64,000 bases of DNA from Eubacterium sp. Its GTDB lineage: Bacteria; Bacillota; Clostridia; Lachnospirales; Lachnospiraceae. Positions 25,203 to 34,092 of this stretch are shown piece by piece; the first letter of the stretch is position 1; the number at the start of each line of letters is the position of its first letter. The notes beneath the pieces were generated by a model. That model saw only the letters and a program-made list of their open reading frames with translations. It was not told where the DNA came from and searched no databases. The position numbers and the translations under genes were made by a program. The stretch lies in the NCBI GenBank assembly GCA_017541035.1, contig JAFXZW010000020.1, forward strand, positions 1 through 64,000, given 5' to 3'.

Positions 25203-27059
25203 ATGGGTTTTATCAAAAATTTTCGAAGGGATTTTGCGCAGGCCGTGAATGAACTTCTTCCTGAATCGGACGAGAAGTCCGGGAAAAAGAAAAAAAAGAC
25301 AGAAGACCCCGAACTCTCCGGTGAGCTGGAGACGATGCAGGAGGCGGAAGAGCAGGATATCTATGAACCTGCTGACGTGAGAGCAGCCGTATCCGAAGCA
25401 ATTCTCCGCGAGGAAGCCGACAAGCTGCGGGAGGAGCTTCGTGCGTCTACGGATCGCAGGATAGAGGAAAGCAATCTGGAGCTGGATGAAGAGATCGATC
25501 AAATGGAATATTCCGGTGAGTATGATAAGGAATTCGATGACGGATATGATCCGGAGGATGAATACTACGAAGATGAAGATTATGACAGAGAAGTATCCGA
25601 TGAGATTCCGAAGGACACGGTAGAGGACTACGCTGCCGCAGGTGAATTCACCGAAGAGGTGCCTGATGTTTCGTCCGAAGCATATGAAGAATCCGGTGCA
25701 CTGACCGATTATGATGAAGGATACGGAATGGAAGAAGCCGGAGCAGAAGAGTTCCGAGAGGGGAAATCCGAGGCAGTCCGAGAAGGAAAAACCGAAGCGG
25801 AAGAAAACCAAGCGGAAAAAACTGAAGCGGGAATAACCGAAACGGAAGAAGCGGGAAAAACCGGAACGGAAGAAAACCAGGCGGGTAAAATCGAAGCGGT
25901 CCGAGAGGGAAAATCCGGAAGAGAAGAAACAGGAGCAGTACGAACGGAAAAAACCGAGACGAAGGCATCCGAAACAGCCGACTGGCCGGATGAATATGCA
26001 ACGGCGGATGAAGCCGGGAAACCGGAAGCTGCTGATCCGGTGGAGAAAGCGGAAGTGACGGAAGAGGACGGCTGGACAAATACCGCCGGGGAACATTGTT
26101 CGGAAGAGGAAGAGAGGACGGAGCAAAAACCGGAAACTCTTTCCCATGAGATGGAGGAAGTAGAAAGGAAGAAGAATTATATGGCTGAACTGGAGCGTGC
26201 TGCAGGACTGGATGAGCCGATCTCAGGCCTTGCGGCGGATTGTACCTATATCACGGCGAAGACGAAGATCCGGGGTGACATCGAAACGGAAGGAGATATC
26301 GATCTTATCGGTGAGGTGATCGGAAACGTAGAATGCGGCGGAAAGCTGATCGCCGGCGGAACGATCTGCGGCGATATCCATGCCGGTGAACTCTATGCAA
26401 ATCAGGCGAAGATCGAAGGTGAGATCCGCGTGGAAGGAGAAGTACGGGTCGGTGTGGGGACCGTGATCATGGGCAATATCTTCGGTTCCTCCGCGGTCAT
26501 CGCCGGTGCAGTACAGGGAGATATCGATATCCAGGGACCGGTCATGGTGGATTCTTCCGCGGTGATCGTTGGAAATATCCGCTCTAAATCCGTTCAGATC
26601 AATAACGGTGCCATCATCGAGGGCTTCTGCTCCCAGGCTTATCTGGATGTGGATGTATCGAAGTATTTCCCGGAAGGAATGGGAAAGAAAAAGAATGAGA
26701 ATGGCCTGAAAGAAGAAAGCACCGAACAAAGGAAAGCTTCGGGAAAGGCGGAAGAAACCGGAAAGAGAGAAAAGCCGGAAGAACCCGAGATGACTGAAGA
26801 TCCTGAGAAGGCCGAGAATACTGAAAAGACTCAAAATACAGAAAAGGCCGAGGATACTGAAAAGGCCAAAGGTATAGAAAAGACCGAGGATTCTGATAAG
26901 ACCGAATATCCTGAGACGAAGGAAAAATGGGAGAAAACCGGGAAGGATGATGGGGCTGAGGAAGTGACGGCGGAAGAAGCAGCGGAGAAAGCACTGGAGG
27001 AAAAAGGACAGAATAATCGAAACCGGAATAACCGGAATAAAAATCATAAGAACAGATAA
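25203..27059 (+). CDS. Bactofilin with long disordered arms
   Basis: 618 residues from the ATG at 25203 (AAAGGA ribosome binding site). Residues about 340-485 form a bactofilin domain, a right-handed beta-helix built of hydrophobic/Gly repeats (IRGDIETEGDIDLIGEVIGNV, AVIVGNIRSKSVQI) that polymerises into cytoskeletal filaments without nucleotide. It is flanked by a very acidic N-terminal arm of about 330 residues, partly made of Glu/Lys/Thr repeats, and a C-terminal arm of EK-TEK repeats ending in an Asn/Arg-rich tail (NRNNRNKNHKNR). Typical bactofilins are 120-200 residues, so the arms are unusual. Bactofilins act in cell shape and as scaffolds for wall enzymes, which fits the downstream uppS. 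No membrane helix is seen. It is 3 bp from pyrH. Confidence 0.85.
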   Translation: MGFIKNFRRDFAQAVNELLPESDEKSGKKKKKTEDPELSGELETMQEAEEQDIYEPADVRAAVSEAILREEADKLREELRASTDRRIEESNLELDEEIDQMEYSGEYDKEFDDGYDPEDEYYEDEDYDREVSDEIPKDTVEDYAAAGEFTEEVPDVSSEAYEESGALTDYDEGYGMEEAGAEEFREGKSEAVREGKTEAEENQAEKTEAGITETEEAGKTGTEENQAGKIEAVREGKSGREETGAVRTEKTETKASETADWPDEYATADEAGKPEAADPVEKAEVTEEDGWTNTAGEHCSEEEERTEQKPETLSHEMEEVERKKNYMAELERAAGLDEPISGLAADCTYITAKTKIRGDIETEGDIDLIGEVIGNVECGGKLIAGGTICGDIHAGELYANQAKIEGEIRVEGEVRVGVGTVIMGNIFGSSAVIAGAVQGDIDIQGPVMVDSSAVIVGNIRSKSVQINNGAIIEGFCSQAYLDVDVSKYFPEGMGKKKNENGLKEESTEQRKASGKAEETGKREKPEEPEMTEDPEKAENTEKTQNTEKAEDTEKAKGIEKTEDSDKTEYPETKEKWEKTGKDDGAEEVTAEEAAEKALEEKGQNNRNRNNRNKNHKNR

Positions 27060-27062
27060 GGA

Positions 27063-27776
27063 ATGACAGAGATGAAAAGAGATCGTATCGTATTAAAGCT
27101 TTCCGGTGAAGCCCTGGCGGGTGAAGCGGGAACCGGCTTCAGTGAAGAGACAGTAAGAGACGTTGCAAAGCAGGCAGCCGAGATCGTGAAAAAGGGTACA
27201 CAGGTGGCAGTCGTGATCGGGGGCGGTAATTTCTGGCGCGGACGTTCTTCTGAAGGAATGGACCGTGTTAAGGCCGATCAGATCGGTATGCTGGCAACTG
27301 TGATGAACGCCATTTATACGGCAGACATGTTCCGGCAGGAGGGAATGAAATGTCATGTCATGACACCCCTTCCCATGGCAAATATGACGGAGCAGTTTGT
27401 AAGAGATCAGGCGGTCCGTTATCTGAAGAAGGGACATGTGGTCTTCTTTGCCGGAGGGACAGGTCATCCCTACTTTTCAACGGATATGGCTGTTGTACTT
27501 CGGGCTATTGAGGTAGAGGCAGACTGCATTTTGGCAGCGAAGGCCATTGACGGCGTGTACACGGCTGATCCCAAGAAGGATCCGAATGCAAAGAAGATCG
27601 AGAAGCTTTCCATGCAGGATATCGTGGATAAGAAGCTGGGCGTTATCGATCTTGCTTCGGCAGTTCTGGCCATGGAGAATCATATGCCCATGCTGCTCTT
27701 CGGCCTTGCGGAGAAGGACAGCATCGTAAATGCCGTATGCGGAAAGTTTACGGGTACGGAGATCACGGCGGACTGA
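27063..27776 (+). CDS. pyrH: UMP kinase
   Basis: 237 residues. Amino-acid-kinase fold motifs: VLKLSGEALAGE, VAVVIGGGNFWRG, AIYTADMFRQEG, GGTGHPYFSTDMA, and DGVYTADPKKDP. It phosphorylates UMP to UDP as a hexamer, and UDP feeds wall-sugar synthesis. It starts 3 bp after the bactofilin stop; an in-frame ATG at 27072 is an alternative start. The rpsB-tsf genes that usually precede pyrH are replaced by the bactofilin. Confidence 0.96.
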   Translation: MTEMKRDRIVLKLSGEALAGEAGTGFSEETVRDVAKQAAEIVKKGTQVAVVIGGGNFWRGRSSEGMDRVKADQIGMLATVMNAIYTADMFRQEGMKCHVMTPLPMANMTEQFVRDQAVRYLKKGHVVFFAGGTGHPYFSTDMAVVLRAIEVEADCILAAKAIDGVYTADPKKDPNAKKIEKLSMQDIVDKKLGVIDLASAVLAMENHMPMLLFGLAEKDSIVNAVCGKFTGTEITAD

Positions 27777-27831
27777 CATTTGCCATGTATTCGGTCTGCG
27801 GATGGATGACCACACAGATACAGATGGCGTG

Positions 27832-28017
27832 TTACCTCAGAGGGAGTGTTATCCAGAAAGCGTGTTATCCCGGAAAGCATATTATCCCGTAAGGCGTGCT
27901 ATCCCGGAAGGTGTATTATCCCGGAAGGCGTGCTATCCCGGAAGGTGTATTATCCCGGAAGGCATGCTATCCCGAAAGGCATATTATCCCAAAAGATGTG
28001 TTATCTCAGAAGGCAAG
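27832..28017. repeat. 11-copy 17-bp tandem array between pyrH and frr
   Basis: Eleven consecutive units of consensus TTATCCCGGAAGGCGTG or the alternate CTATCCCGGAAGGTGTA occupy 186 bp (one unit is 16 bp). Units 4-8 alternate between the two variants. Because 17 is not a multiple of 3, all three forward frames stay open and give spurious repeat peptides; no start with a good ribosome binding site supports a gene. The remaining ~130 bp before frr holds only its ribosome binding site. Confidence 0.92.
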
Positions 28018-28146
28018 TGATCGAAGGAAGGATTCGAGATTCGACTATACAATAATCAGGAAACAGTATCAGCAGCCTGCTGACGGCAGGCGCATAAAAT
28101 ATTAAAAAGGAACGGCTTCCACGGAAGCCCAGAAGGAGGAGGAAAA

Positions 28147-28689
28147 ATGGCAGAGTACGAGGAGAAAATGCAGAAGGCACTGGATAATCTGAATGCGGAT
28201 TATGCAACCATCCGTGCAGGACGGGCGAATCCCCACATTTTAGATAAGATCAAGGTGGATTATTACGGAACGCCGACCGGTATGCAGGGTGTGGCAAATA
28301 TTACGGTACCGGACGCAAGAACCCTGATGATCAGTCCCTGGGAGCCGAAGATGGTGAAGGAGATCGAGAAGGCGATCATGGCTTCCGATCTGGGCCTGAA
28401 CCCGAATAACGATGGTAAAAATGTGATCCTGCATTTCCCTGAACTGACGGAGGACCGTCGTAAGGAACTGGCAAAGGATATCAAGAAGAAGGGCGAGGCT
28501 GCCAAGGTTGCCGTCCGCAATATCCGCAGAGACGCCAATGAAATGGTAAAAAAGCAGAACAAGGCCGGTGAGATCTCCGAAGACCAGCAGAAGCAGGAGG
28601 AAGAGAAGATCCAGAAGGCAACCGACAAATTTGTGGCTGAGATCGATAAAATGGTGGATGCCAAGACAAAGGATATCATGACAGTCTGA
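28147..28689 (+). CDS. frr: Ribosome recycling factor
   Basis: 180 residues, the usual length. Motifs include ATIRAGRANPHILDKI, DYYGTPT, NITVPDARTLMISPW, LTEDRRKELAKD and AVRNIRRDAN. With EF-G it splits post-termination ribosomes. AGGAGGAGG precedes the ATG. It is normally very close to pyrH but is here separated by 370 bp containing the 17-bp array. Confidence 0.98.
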   Translation: MAEYEEKMQKALDNLNADYATIRAGRANPHILDKIKVDYYGTPTGMQGVANITVPDARTLMISPWEPKMVKEIEKAIMASDLGLNPNNDGKNVILHFPELTEDRRKELAKDIKKKGEAAKVAVRNIRRDANEMVKKQNKAGEISEDQQKQEEEKIQKATDKFVAEIDKMVDAKTKDIMTV

Positions 28690-28701
28690 TCGGAGCACGC
28701 T

Positions 28702-29430
28702 ATGCAAAGAGAAATCGACGGAGTTATGTATGAGGTTCCGACTCACATGGCTGTGATCATGGACGGAAACGGCCGTTGGGCAAAAAAACGCATGATGCCC
28801 CGTATGCTGGGACACCGGCAGGGGGCAAAGGTGCTGGAGCAGTCCTGCGAGGACGTTTGGAATCTCGGGGTGAAATATTTTACGGTATACGCCTTTTCTA
28901 CGGAGAACTGGAAACGTTCCCAGGAGGAGATCGCGGGGATCATGGACCTTCTGCGCACCTATCTGAAGGATCTGGCAAAGAAGTGTAATAAGAACAATAT
29001 GCGCATGCGCTTTATCGGAGACCGTAGTGTTCTGGATCAGGATATTCAGGATAAAATGCGGGAGGTAGAGGAAGAATCTGCGCAGAATGACGGACTGCAG
29101 TTTACGGTCGCCCTGAATTACGGCGGCCGCGATGAGCTGCGCCGAATGACAATGAAGCTTGCGGAACAGGTGAAAAAGGGTGAACTCGATGCCTCGGAGA
29201 TCACGGAGGAACTGATCTCCCGGAACCTGGACACCTGTGAGCTGCCTGACCCGGATCTTCTGGTGCGGACCAGCGGGGAAGAAAGAATATCCAATTATCT
29301 GCTGTGGCAGCTGGCCTACGCCGAGTTTTATTTCACGGATGTGCTGTGGCCGGATATGAACCGGAAACAGTTTATCGAGGCAATCAAGTATTACAGCGGC
29401 CGTGACCGCCGGTACGGAGGGGCGAAGTAG
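28702..29430 (+). CDS. uppS: Undecaprenyl diphosphate synthase
   Basis: 242 residues. HMAVIMDGNGRWAKK carries the catalytic Asp, followed by GHRQGAKVLE, YAFSTENWKRS, ALNYGGRDEL, PDPDLLVRTSGEERISNYLLW and YFTDVLWPD. It condenses eight isopentenyl diphosphates with farnesyl diphosphate in cis to form the lipid carrier for peptidoglycan and surface polysaccharides. It starts 12 bp after frr. A piece of its 3' end is duplicated just downstream. Confidence 0.97.
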   Translation: MQREIDGVMYEVPTHMAVIMDGNGRWAKKRMMPRMLGHRQGAKVLEQSCEDVWNLGVKYFTVYAFSTENWKRSQEEIAGIMDLLRTYLKDLAKKCNKNNMRMRFIGDRSVLDQDIQDKMREVEEESAQNDGLQFTVALNYGGRDELRRMTMKLAEQVKKGELDASEITEELISRNLDTCELPDPDLLVRTSGEERISNYLLWQLAYAEFYFTDVLWPDMNRKQFIEAIKYYSGRDRRYGGAK

Positions 29431-29437
29431 AGAGCCT

Positions 29438-29482
29438 TTCATTTTACGGATGTGCTGTGGCCGGATATGAACCGGAAAAAGT
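29438..29482 (+). repeat. uppS: Duplicated fragment of the uppS 3' end
   Basis: About 40 bp here nearly repeats uppS positions about 29328-29370: the block ACGGATGTGCTGTGGCCGGA plus ATGAACCGGAAA is identical. It lies outside the gene. Its ATGAACCGGA end can pair with a downstream TCCGG-TTTTCAT, giving a possible hairpin in the uppS-cdsA spacer. Confidence 0.85.
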
Positions 29483-29560
29483 CCGTTCAGGGATTCTCCG
29501 GTTTTCATGTGCGGGTAAATACTCTGCGGCAAATATGTTAGAAAAGAGATAAGAGCAATC

Positions 29561-30361
29561 ATGTTTTGGACAAGACTTGCAAGCGGAACTGTATTGGTGA
29601 TCCTTTTTATCGGGATCCTCTGGGTGGGCGGATGGCTTACCTGCTGGTCGATGTGCCTTCTGTCACTGATCGGTGTTTTTGAACTGATGCGGGTATACAA
29701 GCTGGAAAAATCCGCACTTGCGATTCTGGCGTATCTTGCGACTATCGTTTATTACACCATGCTTTTCATAGGCAAGACGGATCTTCTGATGCCGGTAATG
29801 ATCAGTTATCTGCTTCTGGTTCTGGCGGTTTATGTGCTCGCCTTCCCGAAATTCAGGGATAAGGATATGATGGCGGCATTTCTGTCCTTCTACTATGTGA
29901 GCGTGTGTCTGTCCTACGTTTACCGTCTGCGGGATATCAAGGACGGGGGATATTTTATCATTCTTGTTTTCCTGTGTTCCTGGGGAAATGACACTTTGGC
30001 CTATGCCACGGGACGCCTGATCGGAAAGCATAAGATGAGTCCGATCCTCAGTCCGAAGAAGAGTATCGAAGGCCTGATCGGCGGAATCGTCGGAGCAGGG
30101 ATTCTCGGAGTCATTTTCGGAATCATTTTCAATGCAAATGTCCATCCGATCCCGAATGCGCCACTCTGGTTCGGCCTGGTGGGGATGGTGGGTGCGATAC
30201 CGGCGGTGATCGGAGATCTGGCGGCATCAGCCATCAAGAGAAATAACGATGTGAAGGACTACGGAAAGCTGATCCCCGGACACGGGGGTGTCATGGATCG
30301 CTTTGACAGTATGATCTTTACCGCACCGATCATTTATTACGCAATCCTTTTTGTTTTGTGA
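29561..30361 (+). CDS. cdsA: Phosphatidate cytidylyltransferase
   Basis: 266 residues with about seven or eight hydrophobic segments. The family signature is near the C-terminus: SAIKRNNDVKDYGKLIPGHG followed by GVMDRFDSM. It makes CDP-diacylglycerol from CTP and phosphatidate in the membrane. Standard position between uppS and dxr. No strong ribosome binding site, only a weak AAGAGA upstream. Confidence 0.95.
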   Translation: MFWTRLASGTVLVILFIGILWVGGWLTCWSMCLLSLIGVFELMRVYKLEKSALAILAYLATIVYYTMLFIGKTDLLMPVMISYLLLVLAVYVLAFPKFRDKDMMAAFLSFYYVSVCLSYVYRLRDIKDGGYFIILVFLCSWGNDTLAYATGRLIGKHKMSPILSPKKSIEGLIGGIVGAGILGVIFGIIFNANVHPIPNAPLWFGLVGMVGAIPAVIGDLAASAIKRNNDVKDYGKLIPGHGGVMDRFDSMIFTAPIIYYAILFVL

Positions 30362-30375
30362 TTTTTGAATAAACG

Positions 30376-30431
30376 GACCGAATGACGGTCTGCATAACCA
30401 GGCGGCATGCCTTATCAAAATCAGTGCCGCC
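30376..30431. other. Two short hairpins in the cdsA-dxr spacer
   Basis: GACCG-aatga-CGGTC (30376-30390) and GGCGGCA...TGCCGCC (30401-30431) lie just before dxr. Neither ends in a T-run. The second ends about 20 bp before the dxr start and could affect its translation. Confidence 0.5.
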
Positions 30432-30451
30432 TGCGTGAAATGGGAGAATAC

Positions 30452-31600
30452 ATGAAAAAACTGTCGATCATCGGGTCAACGGGTTCCATCGGAACTCAGA
30501 CCCTGGAAATCGTAAGAGAAAGTAAGAAATATGAAGTGGTGGCACTGGCCTGCGGACGCAACATTCAACTGATGGAGCGTCAGATGAGGGAGTTCCACCC
30601 TTCTTTTGTTGCTGTGGCAAAGGAAGAGGACGCCGCAGAGCTTCGGGACAGGACACGGGATCTGGATATTCCCGTGGAGTGTGGTATGGAGGGACTGATC
30701 CGTGCCGCAGCCTGGGATACGGCGGATATCACAGTCACTGCGATTGTGGGTATGATCGGTGTGCAGCCGACGCTGGCAGCCATCGAAGCCGGTAAGGATA
30801 TCGCCCTTGCGAATAAGGAAACGCTGGTGACGGCGGGACATCTGGTGATGAAGGCTGCACAGGAGAAGGGAGTGAAGATCCTCCCGGTAGACAGTGAGCA
30901 TTCGGCCATCTTCCAGTGCCTTCAGGGCAACCGGGGAAATGAGATCAGCCGTATCCTTCTTACCGCTTCCGGAGGACCTTTCCGGGGAAGAACCAGAGAG
31001 GAGCTGGCAAATGTTACGGTAGAGGATGCCCTGAAACATCCCAACTGGAGCATGGGACAAAAAATCACCATCGACAGTGCGACAATGGTCAATAAAGGAC
31101 TGGAAGTGATCGAGGCCACCTGGCTCTTTGATGTACCGCCTGAAAAGATAGAGGTTCTGGTTCAGCCTCAGAGCATCATTCATTCCGCCGTGGAATACAC
31201 GGACGGCGCCGTGATCGCCCAGCTGGGAACGCCGGATATGAAGCTTCCCATTCAGTATGCCCTGACCTGGCCGGAGAGAAAACCTCTTTCCGGAGACCGG
31301 TTGGATTTCACAAAGCTTTCTGCCATCACTCTGGCTCAGCCTGACAGGAAGACCTTCCTGGGACTGGACTTTGCCTATCGCGCCGCAGCGGAGGGCGGAA
31401 TCCTTCCCACGGCCATGAATGCGGCAAATGAAATGGCGGTAGCACATTTCCTTGCCAAAAAGATCACCTTCCTGGAGATCTATGATTGGATTGCCTACGC
31501 CATGGATACAGCGCCGAAGATCCCTCATCCGACGGTTGAGGAGATCCTGCAGGAGGAAAAGAACGTGGAGGAACGCCTGCGGGCCAGATACGGAGACTGA
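30452..31600 (+). CDS. dxr: 1-deoxy-D-xylulose 5-phosphate reductoisomerase
   Basis: 382 residues from the ATG at 30452 (GGGAGA ribosome binding site); 15 further codons upstream are open but begin within a hairpin. NADPH-binding GSTGSIGTQTL, metal/substrate segments ALANKETLV, LPVDSEHSAIFQCL and ILTASGGPFRG, and the later NEMAVAHFL are present. It makes 2-C-methyl-D-erythritol 4-phosphate in the MEP isoprenoid pathway, which supplies UppS; IspG of the same pathway lies 1.4 kb downstream. Confidence 0.97.
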   Translation: MKKLSIIGSTGSIGTQTLEIVRESKKYEVVALACGRNIQLMERQMREFHPSFVAVAKEEDAAELRDRTRDLDIPVECGMEGLIRAAAWDTADITVTAIVGMIGVQPTLAAIEAGKDIALANKETLVTAGHLVMKAAQEKGVKILPVDSEHSAIFQCLQGNRGNEISRILLTASGGPFRGRTREELANVTVEDALKHPNWSMGQKITIDSATMVNKGLEVIEATWLFDVPPEKIEVLVQPQSIIHSAVEYTDGAVIAQLGTPDMKLPIQYALTWPERKPLSGDRLDFTKLSAITLAQPDRKTFLGLDFAYRAAAEGGILPTAMNAANEMAVAHFLAKKITFLEIYDWIAYAMDTAPKIPHPTVEEILQEEKNVEERLRARYGD

Positions 31601-31633
31601 AGTCATCCTGAGCAACGTGAAGGATCTTATCAG
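31601..31633. repeat. Partial TGTCATCCTGAG element directly after the dxr stop
   Basis: AGTCATCCTGAGCAACGTGA and following bases match, with changes, the left half of the elements at 32756 and 32847. It begins on the base after the dxr TGA. The rest of the 117-bp spacer to rseP shows no clear feature. Confidence 0.7.
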
Positions 31634-31717
31634 AGGAAAGGGTTCTTTGGCTGGTGCCCGCGGAGTGACTGTAGGGTTACGACGTTGGAAAGATAATAAC
31701 AGGAAAGAGGCATTTTC

Positions 31718-32755
31718 ATGCTAAAAATCGTAGCAATCATCTTGATGTTCGGTATCATCGTTTTTGTACATGAGTTCGGACATTTCCTTTTTGCAAAACT
31801 GAATCATGTCAGGGTGAATGAATTCGCCATCGGAATGGGACCGGCCATCATGAAGTTCGGAAAGAAGGAAACCACCTATTCCATCCGCATCCTTCCCATC
31901 GGCGGGTACTGCCTGATGGCAGGACAGGATGGAGAAGAAACGGATGATCCGGAGGGAACCTTTGAATCCAAATCGGTACTGGCCCGGCTTTCCATAATGC
32001 TGGCGGGTCCTTTCTTCAATTTTCTGCTGGCGGTCATCCTGTCCATCGGAACGGCACATTTTTATCTGGTGGATCCTCCGGTGATCTCTGCGGTTTCCCA
32101 GGGAAGCGCCGCGGAGGAGGCGGGAATGGAGCCCGGTGACGAGATCGTCGCGCTCAACGGAGAGAGCATCAGCCTCTTTCGGGAGGTTACTCTGTTCCGG
32201 CAGATAGAGGATCTGACGAAACCGATAGAGGTCACCTATCTCCATGACGGGCAGCAGATCACGAAGACGATGAATCTGACAAAGGAACAGAATTATATGT
32301 TTGGCATTACCTGCAATCCCAGGGATGCGAAGAACTTCGGCGAGGAGCTGTACTACGCTCTGGTCGAAGTAAGATTTCAGATCACCACAGTCATCAAATC
32401 CGTGAAAATGCTTTTCACCGGCAAAGCCTCCGTGAAGGACCTTTCCGGACCGGTGGGGATTGGAAGCATGATGAGCGATGTGATCGATGAAGCCCAGGAA
32501 TCCGGCGGCACGAAAAATGCAATCCTGTCCATCATCAGCTTTATGATCCTGGTCAGCGCAAATCTGGGCGTCATGAATCTGCTGCCCATACCGGCGCTGG
32601 ACGGAGGACGTATCCTGTTCCTGTTGATCGAAGCGGTAACACGGAAGAGAGTACCGAAGGAAAAGGAAGCCATTGTGAATTTCATCGGCTTCGCTTTGCT
32701 CATGCTGTTGATGATCTTTGTATTCTTTAACGATATCGTGAAGCTGTTCAGGTAG
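31718..32755 (+). CDS. rseP: Site-2 intramembrane zinc protease
   Basis: 345 residues. The metal motif HEFGH is in the first membrane helix, a PDZ-like domain is central (SAAEEAGMEPGDEIVALNG), and the C-terminal NLLPIPALDGGRILF carries the third zinc ligand. It cleaves membrane-anchored regulators such as anti-sigma factors. Placement between dxr and ispG is conserved in Firmicutes. The stop codon is followed immediately by a mobile-like repeat. Confidence 0.95.
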   Translation: MLKIVAIILMFGIIVFVHEFGHFLFAKLNHVRVNEFAIGMGPAIMKFGKKETTYSIRILPIGGYCLMAGQDGEETDDPEGTFESKSVLARLSIMLAGPFFNFLLAVILSIGTAHFYLVDPPVISAVSQGSAAEEAGMEPGDEIVALNGESISLFREVTLFRQIEDLTKPIEVTYLHDGQQITKTMNLTKEQNYMFGITCNPRDAKNFGEELYYALVEVRFQITTVIKSVKMLFTGKASVKDLSGPVGIGSMMSDVIDEAQESGGTKNAILSIISFMILVSANLGVMNLLPIPALDGGRILFLLIEAVTRKRVPKEKEAIVNFIGFALLMLLMIFVFFNDIVKLFR

Positions 32756-32956
32756 TGTCATCCTGAGCGAAGCGAAGGATTTATGAGATTCTTCGGCCTG
32801 CGGCCTCAGAATGACATGGGCCTGCGGCCTTAAAATGACGGAATAATGTCATCCTGAGCGAAGCGAAGGATCTATGAGATTCTTCGGCCTGCGGCCTCAG
32901 ATTGACAGAGAGCCTACGGCCTTAGAATAACAGAAGGCCTGCGGCCTTAAAATGAC
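32756..32956. repeat. Cluster of TGTCAT...ATGACA palindromic elements
   Basis: Two 61-bp elements (32756-32816 and 32847-32907) each open with TGTCATCCTGAGCGAAGCGA, contain GGCCTGCGGCCTCAG, and close with ATGACA or TTGACA. The ends are inverted. Fragments of the right half (GGCCTGCGGCCT and variants) recur at about 32818-32839 and 32908-32956. The first element begins on the base after the rseP stop. These resemble non-autonomous miniature elements found between bacterial genes. The spacer ends at the ispG start. Confidence 0.88.
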
Positions 32957-32970
32957 AGGGGAGGGCATTT

Positions 32971-34029
32971 ATGACTTTCAGGGAAAAAACAAGACAGGTG
33001 AAGATTGGTTCCGTTACCATTGGTGGAGGAAACCCAATCGCGATCCAGTCGATGACAAATACGGAAACATCTGATGTGGAGGCAACCGTCCGGCAGATCC
33101 TGCTTCTGGAGAAAGCGGGGTGTGAGATCGTTCGCTGCACGGCGAATACAGAGGCTGCGGCGGATGCATTTGATGCCATAAAGAGCAGGATCCATATCCC
33201 GGTGGTGGCGGATATCCATTTTGATTACCGGCTGGCCATCCGGGCCATGGAACACGGGGCAGACAAGATCCGCATCAATCCGGGCAATATCGGCGGGGAG
33301 GAAAATGTCCGGAAGGTGGTTGAAGCTGCGAAGAAATATCAGGTTCCCATCCGTGTGGGTGTGAACAGCGGATCCCTGGAAAAACAGCTGATCGAAAAGT
33401 ACGGCGGCGTGACGGCTGAGGGAATCGTGGAAAGTGCACTGGACAAGGTGCAGATGCTGGAACGGGAGGATTTTCATGATATCGTGATCAGTATCAAGTC
33501 TTCGGATGTTCTGATGGCGGATGCCGCGCACCGACTGATCAGTGAGCAGACGGATTATCCTCTGCATGTGGGGATAACGGAATCCGGTACAGTTTGGAGT
33601 GGAAACATCAAATCCTCTGTCGGACTGGGGCTTATCCTCGGGGCTGGAATCGGAGATACGATACGGGTTTCGCTGACGGGTGACCCGGTGGAGGAAATAC
33701 GGACAGCAAAGCTGATCCTGCGGACACTGGGACTCCGGAAGGAGGGGATCACACTGGTGTCCTGTCCAACCTGCGGACGGACGAAGATCGATCTGATCGG
33801 GTTGGCAAATCAGGTGGAGCGGCTTTGTGACAGCTATCCGAATCTTACGGCAAAGGTAGCGGTCATGGGCTGCGTTGTAAATGGTCCCGGTGAAGCAAGA
33901 GAGGCAGATCTGGGTGTGGCCGGAGGCATCGGAGAAGGCCTGATCTTCCGGCACGGAGAGGTCCTTCGGAAGGTGAAGGAGGATGAAATCCTCCCGGCAC
34001 TGAAGGAGGAACTGGATAGAATGCAGTAA
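32971..34029 (+). CDS. ispG: 4-hydroxy-3-methylbut-2-enyl diphosphate synthase
   Basis: 352 residues. It opens with VKIGSVTIGGGNPIAIQSM, has ADIHFDYRLA and RINPGNIGGEE in the TIM barrel, and the C-terminal iron-sulfur cysteines in CPTCGRT and MGCVVNGPGEA, followed by GVAGGIGEG. It performs the penultimate MEP-pathway step. It follows dxr and rseP in the same direction. Upstream AGGGGAGGG is the ribosome binding site. Confidence 0.97.
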   Translation: MTFREKTRQVKIGSVTIGGGNPIAIQSMTNTETSDVEATVRQILLLEKAGCEIVRCTANTEAAADAFDAIKSRIHIPVVADIHFDYRLAIRAMEHGADKIRINPGNIGGEENVRKVVEAAKKYQVPIRVGVNSGSLEKQLIEKYGGVTAEGIVESALDKVQMLEREDFHDIVISIKSSDVLMADAAHRLISEQTDYPLHVGITESGTVWSGNIKSSVGLGLILGAGIGDTIRVSLTGDPVEEIRTAKLILRTLGLRKEGITLVSCPTCGRTKIDLIGLANQVERLCDSYPNLTAKVAVMGCVVNGPGEAREADLGVAGGIGEGLIFRHGEVLRKVKEDEILPALKEELDRMQ

Positions 34030-34092
34030 CGATCCGCGGTCTGCCGGTAAGAACTGCATGCTTGCATGCATTTCCTGAGAAATATGTAAAAT

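Noticed and set aside
27730..28105. Repeat-peptide frames in the 17-bp array
   Set aside because: Three frames are open only because the 17-bp unit lacks stops in any frame. No start with a good ribosome binding site.
28240..29700. 486-residue frame antisense to frr-uppS-cdsA
   Set aside because: It crosses three clear housekeeping genes on the other strand and shows no protein motif.
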